Of a stretch of DNA of 64,000 bases, positions 34,341 to 46,684 are shown piece by piece. Under the pieces are notes generated by a model, which did not search any database, was not told where the DNA came from, and saw only the letters and a program-made list of their open reading frames with translations. The stretch covers positions 48,527,001-48,591,000 of the forward strand of contig CM043697.1 in assembly GCA_023935145.1 (NCBI GenBank). Reading direction: 5' to 3'. Position 1 is the stretch's first letter. Each line of letters opens with the position of its first letter. Position numbers and translations under genes: made by a program. Source of the stretch: Bretschneidera sinensis (taxonomy: Eukaryota > Streptophyta > Magnoliopsida > Brassicales > Akaniaceae).

Positions 34341-36465
34341 TAACCCCCAACTAGCTTATTGCTAGTTCCTAGCAATTCAAGCGAAAAACAAGACAATATG
34401 AAATGAATGCTATGGTACGAATCAAAACAAAATAAAGCAATGTTAGCGTTAATCCAAGAGTAATTCAACTTTTTGTCTCAAAAATCGCATATAACACATA
34501 GCATATAGAATCATTAAATATCACCCAAGTCCAAAAGTAATCCAAACATCAATCTTAAATTTGTTATCGACTCTTCACATCCATCTTACCACAATCAATT
34601 AATCTGAACACCTGGATGATTTTATGCACAACATTCGTGCATACAAGTCTTGGCCTCTAAAAATATATTAATTTTCATGACATCAATCACAAAAACAAGC
34701 TCCATAGGCTCACTTTTGAAATTACTCTCCACTATTGTAGAAAAAATCACACTACCTTGTATCAATAGGTCTTTAAAAAGCTTGTAACGTTAGGCTAAGG
34801 TAAAGGTCAAGAAAGAACGGGAAGTATTCAGCAAGTAAAAGAACTCAATCTCTTAGTTTTAAACACAACCACTTTAAGTACTAGATAACCTTACTTCCAT
34901 ACCCAACTCTTTCAACCATTTTTAAGTATTTCTCTCAATAAATCACCACTTTTTTTTTTCTTTTTTCTTCGCCATAATTCATCTTTTTTTTTTTTTTTTT
35001 AGCATAAGACCATTCACCTCCTGTTTCATTCTTTTCTTTTCTTTTCTATAACCCCCAACTTACCTCCTTTAATATACTTGGGTTATGGTAGTAATATTTT
35101 TTTATATTTCCATCCTTACTCCTCTTAAGTGCTTCTCAACAAATGTATATAACTAAGTTCTTTTAAAAGAAATATAAGGATAAAGTGTTTTTAGGCTATT
35201 AAAGTTAAGTAAATGGTTTATTGAAAGAAATAAGGCTCAAATTATTTTTTAAGAAAAGGCTCAAACAGGTGACGAGCGATAAATATAGCAAGGGTAAGTT
35301 TGAAAGGCTCAAATGGTCCAAAAATGGCCTATATCGTATCCTAAGTAATGTGCATTCTAGGAACTCACCTCAAGTGATTATCAAATAAGTTCTAGAGCTT
35401 GTCGAGACCTCAAAAATATTCACAAAACAATCACTCATAAAACTTCTCTAAATGTTTTAGACTAATCATGCAATCTTACCGCAAACCAGAGTCTCAAACC
35501 AAATGAAGATTGACACTTAAATTATTCTCAAACCGAAGCAAGATTTAATTTCTTCTAAACACTATATACTATCTCAATTAGGCTCATATCATTGACATGT
35601 GAATTAACTCCAAGGCTAACATAAAGCATGCTAAAAACAAACAAAAAAAGAGAGTAACACCAAACAGTTTAATAGAAAAAAAGAAATACGTTTCCTCCAC
35701 CCCCAACTTTAAAAATTGCATTGACCACAATGTGAAAGAAAAAGTAAAAGAAACTCTCTTTGTAAGCAAAAGTGCACAAAAGCTAAAAATTGTGCACCAC
35801 CATTGGAATTGCATGTCGTTCTTCTTGTTCAAATTTCGATTTGATGCCCAAAGTTGGAGAGAAGAAAGAGTATCCACCAAAATCTTTTTGAAGAACCAAA
35901 AATCTTCTTAGAACCAAGCTTTATGGAGAAATTTTCAGCAAAATCTGCAATATTAGTGATAAATCCTTCAAGAAAGGGTGTTAGAAGCAAGAAATAGTGA
36001 GAAAAATGAGTGGGTCAGTGAGGGTTTGGAGAGAGGATGAGAGAGAAATGAGTGTGCTGCTGTGTTCTCCGAGTAGAAATGAGGAAGATATTGCAGAAAT
36101 GAGGTTTTTAAAATGGTCCGGTTCACGGGTTCGAGCCGTGGCTTAGGCTTGCTCGCACCGCGGCTTAGCGACTTAATTCCCAATTGTTGCTTTGCTATGC
36201 ACTGCGACGCGTTGTGGGCTGGGGCACGGTGCAAGAGGCATGCTGGGGGGTGAGCTTCTGTGGGCTGAGGCGTGGGTTGTTGGGCCTAGGCGCGGCCCAG
36301 ACCTAGTTCTAATAGAAAAAACTTGCTTGTGCCAAGCAAAATAAAAATAACCCTTAAAAATTAGATTAAATTAAACTAAAATAAACTAAAAATTTAAATG
36401 GAAATAAACTTAATTAAAAAAACAAACAAAAGAAAAATAAATGAAAACATACCTTTGTGGTGTGG
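34341..36465 (-). other. B5 3' non-coding region
   Basis: More than 2 kb without a credible gene. Contains the polypurine-like site next to the LTR (ACCCCCAACTAGC, 34342-34355), a second copy near 35047-35060 beside a pyrimidine-rich tract (34945-35045), and a third similar site near 35698. A GC word cluster lies at 36120-36300 (GCCGTGGCTTAG, CACCGCGGCTTAGC), like the array in its LTR. No GGGAGGC motif found. Confidence 0.6.
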
Positions 36466-39112
36466 TCAAGGTGAATAGAACGGATCCATAAGTGGAATGT
36501 TTTCCACTTCCAGATCTTGCCTATCGATTAAGATTTTAAGGCGTTGACCATTTACTTTAAAGATTCGACCATCTCTTGTATCCTCTATTTCGACCACCCC
36601 ATTTGCAAAAACATTCTTTACTACAAAAGGGTCGGTCCACCTCGATCGAAGTTTTCCTGGGTGCTTATAGAGTCTAGAATCATATAGGAACACCTGATCA
36701 TTAGGCTTAAATGTTTTTCTCAAAATTTTGCTATCATGAAACACTTTCATTTTAGCCTTATAGATTCTAGAGTTCTCACAAGCATCATTTCTCAACTCCT
36801 CTAGCTCGGTAAACTGAAATTCTAAGCTTACTTGCTTCTCCCATGTCAAAGTTGAAATGCTTGATGGCCTAATAAGCTCAATGCTCGAGCTCTATAGGTA
36901 AGTGGCAAGGCTTTCCAAAAAAAAGCCTATAAGGTGACACACCTAAGGGAGTTTTGAAAGCTGTACGGTAGGCCCAAAGTGCATCAACTAGTCTCAAAGA
37001 CCAATCCTTGCGATCCAGGTTGACCATTTTTTTTAAAATTTGTTTAATTTCCCTGTTTGCAAGTTCTACCTGTCCACTTATCTGAGGGTGGTAGGTAGTA
37101 GAGATCTTATGTAACACCGCATATTTTCTCATCAAAGCTTCAAAAGAACGGTTGCAAAAATGCGTACCTCGATCACTAATTATAGCACGTAGTGTACCAA
37201 ATCGAGATAACACATTTTCTTTAAGAAATGTAATTACCGTCCTATTATCATTGCCTCTGCAAGCTGCTGCCTCTATCCATTTTGACACACAATCTATTAC
37301 CACAATGATATATTGATATCCGAAAGAAGGAGGAAATGGTCCCATAAAATCAATGCCCCAACAATCAAAGATTTCAACCACTAAAATTGAGTTTAAGGGC
37401 ATCATATTACGACGAGACACAGCTCCTAACTTCTGACACTTTCACATGAGCAGCAATAGATGTTTGCGTCTTTAAACAAGGTGGGCCAATAAAATCCACA
37501 CCATGAAATTTCTGTAGCGGTTTTTTTCATTGAAAAGTGGCCCCCACAAGCTTGGGAGTGACAAAATTCCAAGATGCTGGCAATCTCTTCATTAGGGATG
37601 CAACGTCTTAAAATTTGGTCAGGGTAGTATTTGAAAAGACAAGGGTTATCCCAATAAAAATTACGTACCTCAGTCAAGAACTTCCTCTTGTCTTGAGCGC
37701 TCCAATCCATCGGTATCTCACAGGCAGCCAAATAATTCACGATATGAGCAAACCATGGTAGAGAAGTAATAGAGAGTAATTGCTCATCGGGAAAATCATC
37801 CCTAATTGGCATGTTGTCAGAGGTGTCTTCAAATGTGAGCCTCAAGAGATGGTCAGCCACTACGTTCTCTAGTCCTTTCTTGTCTTTGATGGTAATGTCA
37901 AATTCTTGCAAAAGTAAGATCCACCGTATTAGTCGTGCTTTAGCATCCTTCTTTGTAAGAAGGTACTTAAGAGCTGCATGATCTGTGAAAATAAGAATAG
38001 GAGAACCAATCAAATAAGCACAAAACTTGTCCAAAGTAAACATTACAGCTAGCAATTCTTTTTCAGTAGTGGAGTAATTCATCTTAGCACTATTTAGAGT
38101 TTTACTAGCATAGTAAATAACAAAAGGCCTCCCCTCCCTTCGCTGTCCAAGAATAGCACCTATAGCAAAGTCACTAGCATCACACATAATCTCAAAAGGT
38201 AAAATCCAATCAGGTGACTGCATTATAGGTGTTGAACTAAGCTTGCCAATCAGCATTTTAAAAGCCTCTTAACAAGCTTGTGTCCACTCAAATTGGGCAT
38301 CTTTAACTAGGAGGGCACATAGTGGTCTAGATATGGTGGAAAATTTTTGAATGAACCTCCTATAAAAACCAGCATGACCAAGAAAGGATCTCACATCCTT
38401 TACTGTCTTAGGTGTAGGCAACTTAGAAATTAATTCAATCTTAGATTGATCAGCCTCTATCCCCTTAAAAGAAACAATATGCCCTATGACAATACCTGAA
38501 GGTACCATGAAATGGCATTTTTCCCAATTTAAAACTAATTCCTTCTCCTCATAACGAATCAATACTCTATCTAAATTCAATAAACATGCACCAAATGAAG
38601 ATCCAAAAACAGTCAAGTCATCCATAAAAACTTCCATACAATTTTCAACCATATCACTAAAAATGCTCATCATGCAACGTTGAAAAGTAGCAGGTGCATT
38701 ACACAATCCAAATGGTATTCTACGAAAAGCATAAGTACCAAAAGGACAAGTGAAAGTGATTTTATCTTGGTCTTCTAATGCAATTTCAATTTGATAATAA
38801 CCAGAATAACCATCCAAGAAACAATAAAAAGGATAACCAGCTACACGCTCAAGAATTTGATCGATAAAGGGGAGTGGGAAATGGTCTTTTCAGGTGGCAG
38901 CATTTAATTTTCTGTAATCAATGCACATTCGCCACCCGGTTACAAGTTTTGTAGGGACTAACTCTTCTAGGTCATTCTTTACCACAGTGACACCTGACTT
39001 TTTAGGAACGACCTGTGTAGGACTTACCCATTTACTATTAGCTATAGGATATATAATTCCCGCATCTAATAGTTTTAACACTTCATTTTTCACCACTTCT
39101 TTCATAGTGGGG
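36466..39112 (-). pseudogene. B5 pol: RT, RNase H, integrase
   Basis: Downstream two-thirds of B5 pol. RT at 38269-39105 has AGIIYPIANSKWVSP, CIDYRKLNAAT, PFGLCNAPATFQRC and catalytic FMDDLTVFG. RNase H and the integrase zinc finger are at 37426-38256 (IMCDASDFAIGAILGQ, TDHAALKYLLTKKDAK, CGGHFSMKKTA). The integrase core is at 36878-37420 ([25 protein letters not shown]) and the C-terminus at 36466-36849. Stops or shifts lie near 38888 (after NAAT), 38268, 37425 and 36877. It has the fewest breaks of the pol genes here, yet it cannot be expressed whole. Confidence 0.9.
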
Positions 39113-39117
39113 TTAAG

Positions 39118-40608
39118 TGATGTGATGAAATTGACACTAGCAAGTGCACTAATCGTTCAAGTAATAAAATGATGAGTGAATATCGTTCCCAACGAGGACT
39201 GAATAAATAATACATAAATTATGACTCAACTTTCACCGTTATTTGAGCAAATGAATAATTGTAGGAGAAGAATTTACTAACAATTACCTAAGGGAAAAAC
39301 ATATGACAATAGTAAATAAAAGGACGAATTTCAAACTTTGGAATTAGATTCTTATAAACTAACATGCTAAGGACTCGACTTCACCTAAATCATCGTTGCC
39401 AAGAGTTTCAAATGGACAAGTTTTGTTTAATACATTTTTCAAGATGGTAGAATTCCCAATAAATTGGTTATCCATATTCTAGGTCTAACCACAATCTCAA
39501 AAATCATTAATTTCAAATATCTATATTCCAGGTCTTTCTAGATTAATTCAAATCAAGAAGTATTAAGTTCAGTGGAATTCCTTTCAGTTAAATCTCCCTA
39601 TTCGGTTACGATTCAAACGGACCATGTGAATTTCCTAGAATCCCTATTCGGTTACTCTTATTCCATTCATAGCATGTTTTACCCTGGCCTTTGCATAGAT
39701 AACAATCCAACACCATATTTATTAATTCAACCATTCATAAAAACATAGCTTCTCTATTCGACGCATCACTATGCTTAAAGAAGGAATCAAAATAACAAAC
39801 AGCATCAAGAACAAAACACACTCTTTGAAAAACACATTAAATTCCAACTTGTCCAAACAACAACTCAAGATATAGGTTTAGGATTCATATATCCTTAACA
39901 CAAAGATACCTACTCCATAATAGTATTCAAACAAACCAAGTTCATATCATAAAACATCAACATAACTAAATAAGAATAAAGCAAAACCGGAGAAGAATGA
40001 TTAAAAGCTTCAGAGAAGCCTCCAGGAGTGTCTCCAACTCCCTTTTTGCGTCTCGTCTCCTCCAACTCTCATTTTCCTGTTCAACAGCCACGCTCCCCCT
40101 TTTGTTCAGCTAGGGTTTGCTATTTATAATATTCTGAATCTGCCGGCCAGTGCTACAACGCTAGGCACATATCAAACCCTAGCTAGAGTTGCAGCATCCC
40201 ACGAACCAACGCTCCAGCTTTGAGTCCCTGTCATGTTCAAGCGCTACAGCACCCTTGAACCAGCGCTGCAGCTTTGAGTTTCTATCCACTTCACAACTTT
40301 TGCTATTCTTGCCAGATTCCAGCGCTGCAACGCTGAGGAACCAACGCTGGAGCTCTAAGTTTCTGTCCTCTTCACATATTTTTCTCTTCCAACCCTATTC
40401 CATTGCTGCAGCATTGAGTGTCTGCATAGTAAATTCCCAAAACTCATCATTGATCATTCAAGTTAACTAAAACAAACTAATAGTGGAATAAAATAAACTA
40501 AACTAAAAATTGCTAAAAAAAAACATGAAACACAAATCTAATGCCTAAGATCAACACCAAAAACGTGCCTAAAAGAAGTATAATAACATGATTTATTCAG
40601 AGTTATCA
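39118..40608 (-). repeat. 3' LTR of C1 (family C)
   Basis: 1491 bp, TGATGTGATGAAATTGAC...CAGAGTTATCA on the plus strand. GCGCTGCAGC-type words lie at 40145-40420 upstream of the TATA complement (TATTTATAAT near 40119), with a telo-box (TAGGGTTT) alongside. Confidence 0.9.
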
Positions 40609-42005
40609 CACCCCCAAACTTATGTTTTTGCTAGTCCTCGAGCAAACTAGAACAAAATCCTAACACACACATCCTAAGAGTGAGAGATGGTTTGATTAGA
40701 TTTGATAACAACATACCTCAAAGATTGCATATAGATCATAACACAAGAAAATTTTCCAAATACTGCTAATGCCTAGAATTTCAAATTTATTATCAACCTT
40801 ATCTTACATCAAATTCTTCAAACGTGTGTGTGTAACACCTTTATAAACTTAATCGTCTCGCCACTCCGATCGGTTTATGCAAGCAAGTAGGATAATGCCA
40901 ATCTTTCAGAGTCCATAAGCTTGCTTTTAACACCACTCTCCACTAATGTAGGCCATGACAGTAACCGAGATTACCAGGACTTTATTCAGCTTATAACTTT
41001 GGCTAAGGCTAAGGTATGGTAAAGGATTTATTTGAGGCTCACATCACCTTAAGCACATCATCCAATAAAAATTTTATTTCAAGCTTTCCCTCAGTTATCA
41101 TATAATACTCCAATACTTTTGCTGTTGTCACTTCTTTTTTTTTTTTTTTTTTGAGTGCTTGTACTCTAGTAGCACCAGTCTTTATTTCCATGCGCATGAA
41201 TGAAACTTTTCAACTTCGATCTTTCCCTTGCCCTCTTATGACTAGGGTCCCTTGCTCACTCTCGATGGGAAATATTTGATACTTAACACAGCCAAGTCGA
41301 AGACCGCTTTCTCTTGCTCAATCCTCTGTCACCACTTAAGAGAATAGTCCATTCATTAATCGATGTGCTTACAGGTGAAAGGTAGAGTTGTAGAATTTGT
41401 ATTTTTTATTATTTTATTATTTTTTTTTGAACATAGGTTAGATGGTTAGTGACAAAACAACAGATATTCAAGCTCAAAAGGGGAAAACTAAAAATAATCA
41501 CATATCAAGGGTTGGCTAGAAAAGCTCAAACGTTCCAAACATGGCCTGAATCATTTCTGTGGTACTGTACTACCTAGGATTTCGCCTCAAGTGGTATTCA
41601 AACAAGTTCTAGAGTCCATGAGATCTTAAGAAACTACATTTCTCACATAAACATTCTCCGAAACAGCAAGGCAACAAAGTGCTTAGGTGTATGGGCTCAT
41701 TGTGTTCAAAGAGTTTGATGTAAAATAAATCCAAAAACAAACGCAAGCGCATAGATAAACGCAACATTTTTCAAATTTTCAATGGCTATAATCAAGTCAA
41801 TCTATTTTTCATCATCGGCAAAATCAAAATCAAACAAAATAAAGCACACAGATAAAACAAACAGAAAAATAACTAGAAACATGAGCAGCACACAACACTC
41901 AGATACTTTCCCCACCCCTAAACTTAAATGATACATTGTCCGTAATGTATAAACTTTGAACATAAAGTAAAAGAAAGGAACTCCCCTGATTAGTCGAAAC
42001 CCGAA
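40609..42005 (-). other. C1 3' non-coding region
   Basis: Starts with the polypurine-tract complement CACCCCCAAACTTATG (about 40608-40623). A second similar copy lies near 41913-41925 (ACCCCTAAACTTAA). T-runs occur at 41133-41153 and 41395-41430. No gene seen. Confidence 0.6.
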
Positions 42006-43079
42006 TCAATTGTCCTCGTCAATGTCTTGATCCTCCGGATCATTGCTATGACCGGAATATGGTGGTAGCGAAGGAAGCTGATATGTGTCGATTCCCAAAT
42101 GAGTTTCAAAAATCCTTATCATCTGGTCATTGGTTTGAAAACAACCCGCAACGTATGATGCCTGCTGCTAACCCCATTGTTGAAGCTCATGAAGCTCTGT
42201 CTCAACCATTGTCAAACGATCAGAAAGTGACATATTCCGTTGTTGCCGTGCTGGCGGAATCTGTGAGGAAGAGGCTCCATGGCTTGGTGCTTGATTTATA
42301 TCCATGATCCTATAGATAGTCCTGAGATCCAGAGGATGCATTGGTTGTTTAATTTGTTCCCCAGCAGTCCAAGTAACACCACACGAGCCACAAAGGGCTG
42401 TTATCAAAGATGGGAAATACAACCCCACACTGATCAAATTCGCGCTGTATAAAATGCTGTTTTGGATAATGCTTCCCACATCAATACTCAATCCTTGGTA
42501 GATGGAAAATAACAGGATTGCCCTGTCTGTTATGACATCGCTTAAATGGGTCGTCGAAAGCAAACGAGCGCCCACAAAGTAATGCCAAACTTTCGCTGTC
42601 CTATCCATTACACTTGATGGAAATGAAGTCCACTCATCCCCTGATAATTTCCATTGTGTCTCAAATTTGCAGAGAACTCGGATTACCTCATCGAGATCAG
42701 ACGCACTAGCATAGGCAGTGTACCCATCCATTGGGATATTGGGAGTATCGAGTAGTTTATTAATTGTGCCTTTATCGAATGCCACCAACTTCCCTCTAAC
42801 TTTCACCTTCAAATTCATGTGCTCGGCAACATTCACATAAAATTCGCGCACGACCGGAATAATTGCAGCTTCTGGTGTTGTGCAGAATGTTTCCCCTTTT
42901 CGGGTAGCGATGATCCTGTGAATGAGTGGAAAGTGTCCCTTGGTGATATTAAATCCCCTTTCAGGGATTAGGGCTTTCTTGAGTTGGGAGCGCTCAAACC
43001 TTTGTTCTGCTTCATTTGAAACAAATAGCTCAGAATTGTAACTTGTAGAGACGAGTCTCGCGCGTTTGGGAGGAGCCAT
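42006..43079 (-). CDS. Plant-transposon-protein-type ORF (Transposase_32-like) in C1
   Basis: ATG at 43079 opens 303 codons to a TAG at 42168-42170. The same frame then continues another 53 codons (acidic end ...PEDQDIDEDN) to TGA at 42006-42008, so the original product was probably about 357 residues with one premature stop. I recognise the pattern of the 'putative plant transposon protein' domain from memory: LIPERGF (37-43), VVREFY (76-81), VRGK (94-97), KVWHYF (163-168), VGLYFPSLITALC (218-230). No zinc finger, RT or DDE motif is visible, and its biochemical role is unknown to me. It lies after the integrase C-terminus and before the LTR, the position of extra or env-like ORFs in Athila-type elements, in sense orientation. 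A basic start (MAPPKRARLV) could be a nuclear signal. Confidence 0.72.
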
Positions 43080-44029
43080 TTGATCAAGACTTCTTTTCTG
43101 TAAATAACCAAGCCCAAATCTGCAGAAGACAACCTAGAGCAACACGCTCTTCTACACATAGAAATTCTCAAAGAAATTTGCAGAACAACTTTCAATCAAA
43201 GCTGTGCAATGTCTTCAATCAACGAGTCTCAAATGACCTATCTTAATATAGTGCATAGCCCACCCACCATCACCGAAATTTCACGCAGCCACAATCACAC
43301 TTTTGTCCTAACTAACAACAAACTTAAATAAAAAAAATCCAGCTAAAACTAAGAGGTTTCAACTTTTCCGTTTCTACATTCCTCAATATCACATCAAATC
43401 ACCATGTATTGTAAGGCAAACAAAAAAATTCAAGTGATTTTACTCAATAATCCGAATTTTTTTTTGTTTTAAGATGAAGAAACCTTACTTGATTGGAAGA
43501 AAGCAAAGTCACTTAAAAGCACTTGAGATGTGAAATTTCCGTGAAGAGCTGGGGTAATCCGTGGTGAAAGATGCACAAGAACCCTGATTGGGTGGTGCAA
43601 TGAGGGAAGAAGGTTGAATTTTAGTGATTTGGAGAGAGAGGCGCTGGAAATTAGAAATTTTACACAACCTAACAGTGAAAGAGCGTGATTTTAAGACCCA
43701 GTGTGCTACTTGGTGCTACAGCGGTGTCTTCCTAGGGGTGCAGCACTGAGTCTCTGGTCTAACCTCTTCATAAGGGTCTTTTCAGCGCTGTAGCGCCCAA
43801 AACTTATGGCTGCAGCGCTGGTTCTCGGGCCTGACTCAAATCAATCCTGAAAACAAAACGAAAATAACTAATTTAAAACAATAAAAACTTAATTAAAAGA
43901 CAAACCAAACAAAAACAAAATAAACACACAAAATAAATTCAAATGCAAGAAAAATAAAAACAAAATGTTAGTTCTAATTTATAGTCTTTAGTTTGACTTT
44001 CCGATTTATGGCTCTTGGAGAATGGTTGT
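43080..44029 (-). other. C1 spacer between integrase remnant and ORF3
   Basis: No gene. Minus strand shows TTTTGTTTTCAG/GATT with CAG at 43849-43847, a possible splice acceptor upstream of the ORF at 43079. A word cluster (CAGCGCTGTAGCGCC, CTGCAGCGCTGG, 43700-43835) matches the words in the C1 LTRs. Confidence 0.5.
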
Positions 44030-46560
44030 GGACGATTAAGGGTCAAACGTCCCCATGATGTAGTGCTTCAATCTGTGCCCGTCGACCTTGAACGTCTCCT
44101 TGTTTTTCTCGTGTCGTAATTCAACGGCACCAAAAGGTGAGACACTTATCACGGTGTACGGTCCAGACCACCGAGATTTCAGCTTTCTTGAAAATATATG
44201 CCTCCTTAGGACATCACCATTCTTCCATTTTACATGTCAACGAAGAAGATATTATAACAGAGAAAATATTTTCCTTTAAATAAGCATATTTCAAATGAGC
44301 AAGTAAACTTTTCAATTTCTTTTCCCATTTCAGACTCAAAGTTCCTTGCTTCTTCTTGGATGATGAGTTCTTCAGTGGTAGCAGTTCCTGATTCATGATG
44401 CATCTCTTTAAAGTATCTTCATTTAATGTTTTCTCCTGAAACTCCTCAATGAGATTATCAACAATATCCACTTGAAAACAAGAAGAAGTAGATAAGCCAG
44501 AAGGGTATTTCATAATTTTATACATACCAAAAACTACTTGCTCATCAATGACTATTAAACTCAATTTCCCTTGTTGTACATCAATTAGGGCTCTCCCTGT
44601 AGCAAGGAATGGATGTCCAAGAATAAAAGGTACCTCACGATCCTCTTCCATGTCAAGAACGATGAAGTCTACAGGGAACATAAATTTATCAACCTTTACT
44701 AGTACATCTTCTATAATTCCACGTGGTCTCTTAATAGATCGATCAGCTAATTGTAATGACACTGTCATTGTTTTAACTTCTTATAATCTAAGTTTTCTGA
44801 AAATTGAAAGAGGCATAAGATTGATACTTGCACCAAGGTCACATAAAGCTTTACCAAAGAATGAACTTCCCAAAGTGCAGGGTATAGTAAAACTCCATGG
44901 ATCTTTCAATTTTGGAAGTAGCATGTTTGCAGTATGGTGCTGCACTCTTCATTTAACATCACCATTCCATGTTCCTCAAGCTTCTGTTTATTAGACAAAA
45001 TTTCCTTCAAAAATTTAGTGTAACTAGGCATCTGTGATAAAGCCTCCGCAAATGGAATGTTAATATACAATTTCTTGAAAATCTCTAAAAATTTTGAAAA
45101 TTACTGATCTAGTTTTTCTTTCATAAATTTCTGAGGATAGAGAAGAGGTGGTATATATTTAGTTTTAGAGTTAGAATCGATCAAACCTTTACCAGTAGAC
45201 TTCTTTTCTGAAACAAGTTTCTTCTCTTGCATAGTCTTTTTTTTCTCGCCTTCTTGATTAGTGATTTCTTTAGATTTTGGCTCATCCAATTGTGTGCCAC
45301 TCCTTAGAGTTATGGCCTTGACATCCTCTTTAGGATTTTTTTTCTGTGGTGCTCGGAAGAGAGCGTTGTGCACGTCCAAAAATTATAGTTGCTAGTTGGC
45401 CCACCTGAACTTCCAGATTTCTGATGGATGCTTCTTGATTTTGGAATGTAGTTTATGCTGCATTTAAGAATTTGGCCATCATGTCCTCCAAGTTGGACTT
45501 TTTTTCTTGAGGTGGGTATTCAGGAGGAGATTGTTTCGCATTGCTTTGATTCTAAGATACATTTGGGTGAATTCTCCATCCCGGATTATATGTATTGCTA
45601 TATGGGTTGTTTTGCCTATGAAAATTCGAAACAAAGTTAGCTTGTTCAGCAGATGAATTAGATGCAAACTGATTACCTGCCTAGCAGTTACTGCTATGGT
45701 TGCCATTACCACCATACAATTCACATATAACATGTGTAGTAGGATAAAGTCCATCTATCTTCTTGGTGAAAACCTCCATTTGTGTTGTTAAAGCAGTAAC
45801 AGCATCTATATTGTGCAATCCTGGCCATCTCTTCTAGCAATTCAATAGCTTATTCTGGAGTTTTTCTCATGATAGTGCCACCTGCAACTGCATCAATCAT
45901 GTTTTGGGTTGTACTGGTTAAACTGTTGTAAAAAGTTTATACCTGCATCCACGTGGGCAACTTGTGATGAGGACATCTTCTCAAAAGGTCTTTAAAACGT
46001 TCCCATGCCTCATAGAGTGACTCCCTATCGACCTACAAAAACATAGTAATTTCATTATGTAACTTTGCAGTTTTTGCAGGAGGAAAGTATTTCCTTAAAA
46101 AAATTTGTGCCAATTCTGCCCATATTGTTATGGATCCTGCTGGCAAAGAAGTCAACCAGCTTTTTGTTTTATCCTTCAGTGAAAATGGAAAAAGGCTTAA
46201 GCGGATTGCATCCTCTGATACTTCTTTATGCTTAAACGTGTCACAAATTTCAAGGAAATTCACCAAGTGAACATTTGGATCTTCTTGCGATAGGCTCCCA
46301 AATTTTACTGAATATTGAATCATCCGAATGATGGCGGGCTTAATTTCAAAATTATTCGCTTGTATAGGTGGTCGTCGGATGCTAGATTCAACACCATCCA
46401 TCTTTGGCATAGCATAATCCCAAAGTGCACGTTGCACCTCTACATTGTTCCCTTCTGCCATTATATTGACTGTTACTGACGCTGCTCTTATTAAAATGTG
46501 AAAAGTGTGCTCAATTTCTGGATTAAATTCTACAAGTATTCTCCCACTAGTACGTGTCAT
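44030..46560 (-). pseudogene. C1 gag-protease fused to integrase C-terminus
   Basis: Gag starts at 46560 (MTRTSGRILVEFNPEI) with capsid segments FEIKPAIIRMIQYSVKFGS, LSLFPFSLKDKTKSWLTSLP and FLRKYFPPAKTAKL. A weak zinc knuckle lies near 45700 (second Cys lost: LYGGNGNHSSNC). The linker is at 45101-45379 (VKAITLRSGTQLDEP). Protease with ADRSIKRPRGIIEDVLVKVD and VPFILGHPFL is at 44214-44768. After IISSSLT the sequence jumps to the integrase end (GDVLRRHIFSRKLKSRWSGP, KVDGHRLKHY; about 44030-44225). This removes RT, RNase H and the DDE core. Stops occur around 46030, 45380 and 44770. Confidence 0.85.
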
Positions 46561-46661
46561 GCACTAGAAACGAAAACCCTATAACATAGACTTAAAAACC
46601 AAATTAACAAACTCTCAAATTAACTAGTAGAATCACAATAAATGTTATATTTTATTTCAGT

Positions 46662-46678
46662 CCCCGGCAACGGCGTCA
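46662..46678 (-). promoter_or_regulatory. Primer binding site of C1 (tRNA-Asp type)
   Basis: CCCCGGCAACGGCGTCA on the plus strand, one change from tRNA-Asp; 6 bp from the LTR at 46685. Confidence 0.9.
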
Positions 46679-46684
46679 AAAACT

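Noticed and set aside
35584..35880. Possible env-like ORF in the B5 3' region
   Set aside because: Composition is driven by T-rich sequence; it matches non-coding 3' regions of B1 and B7 with frames not kept, and no signal peptide or clear membrane segment is conserved.
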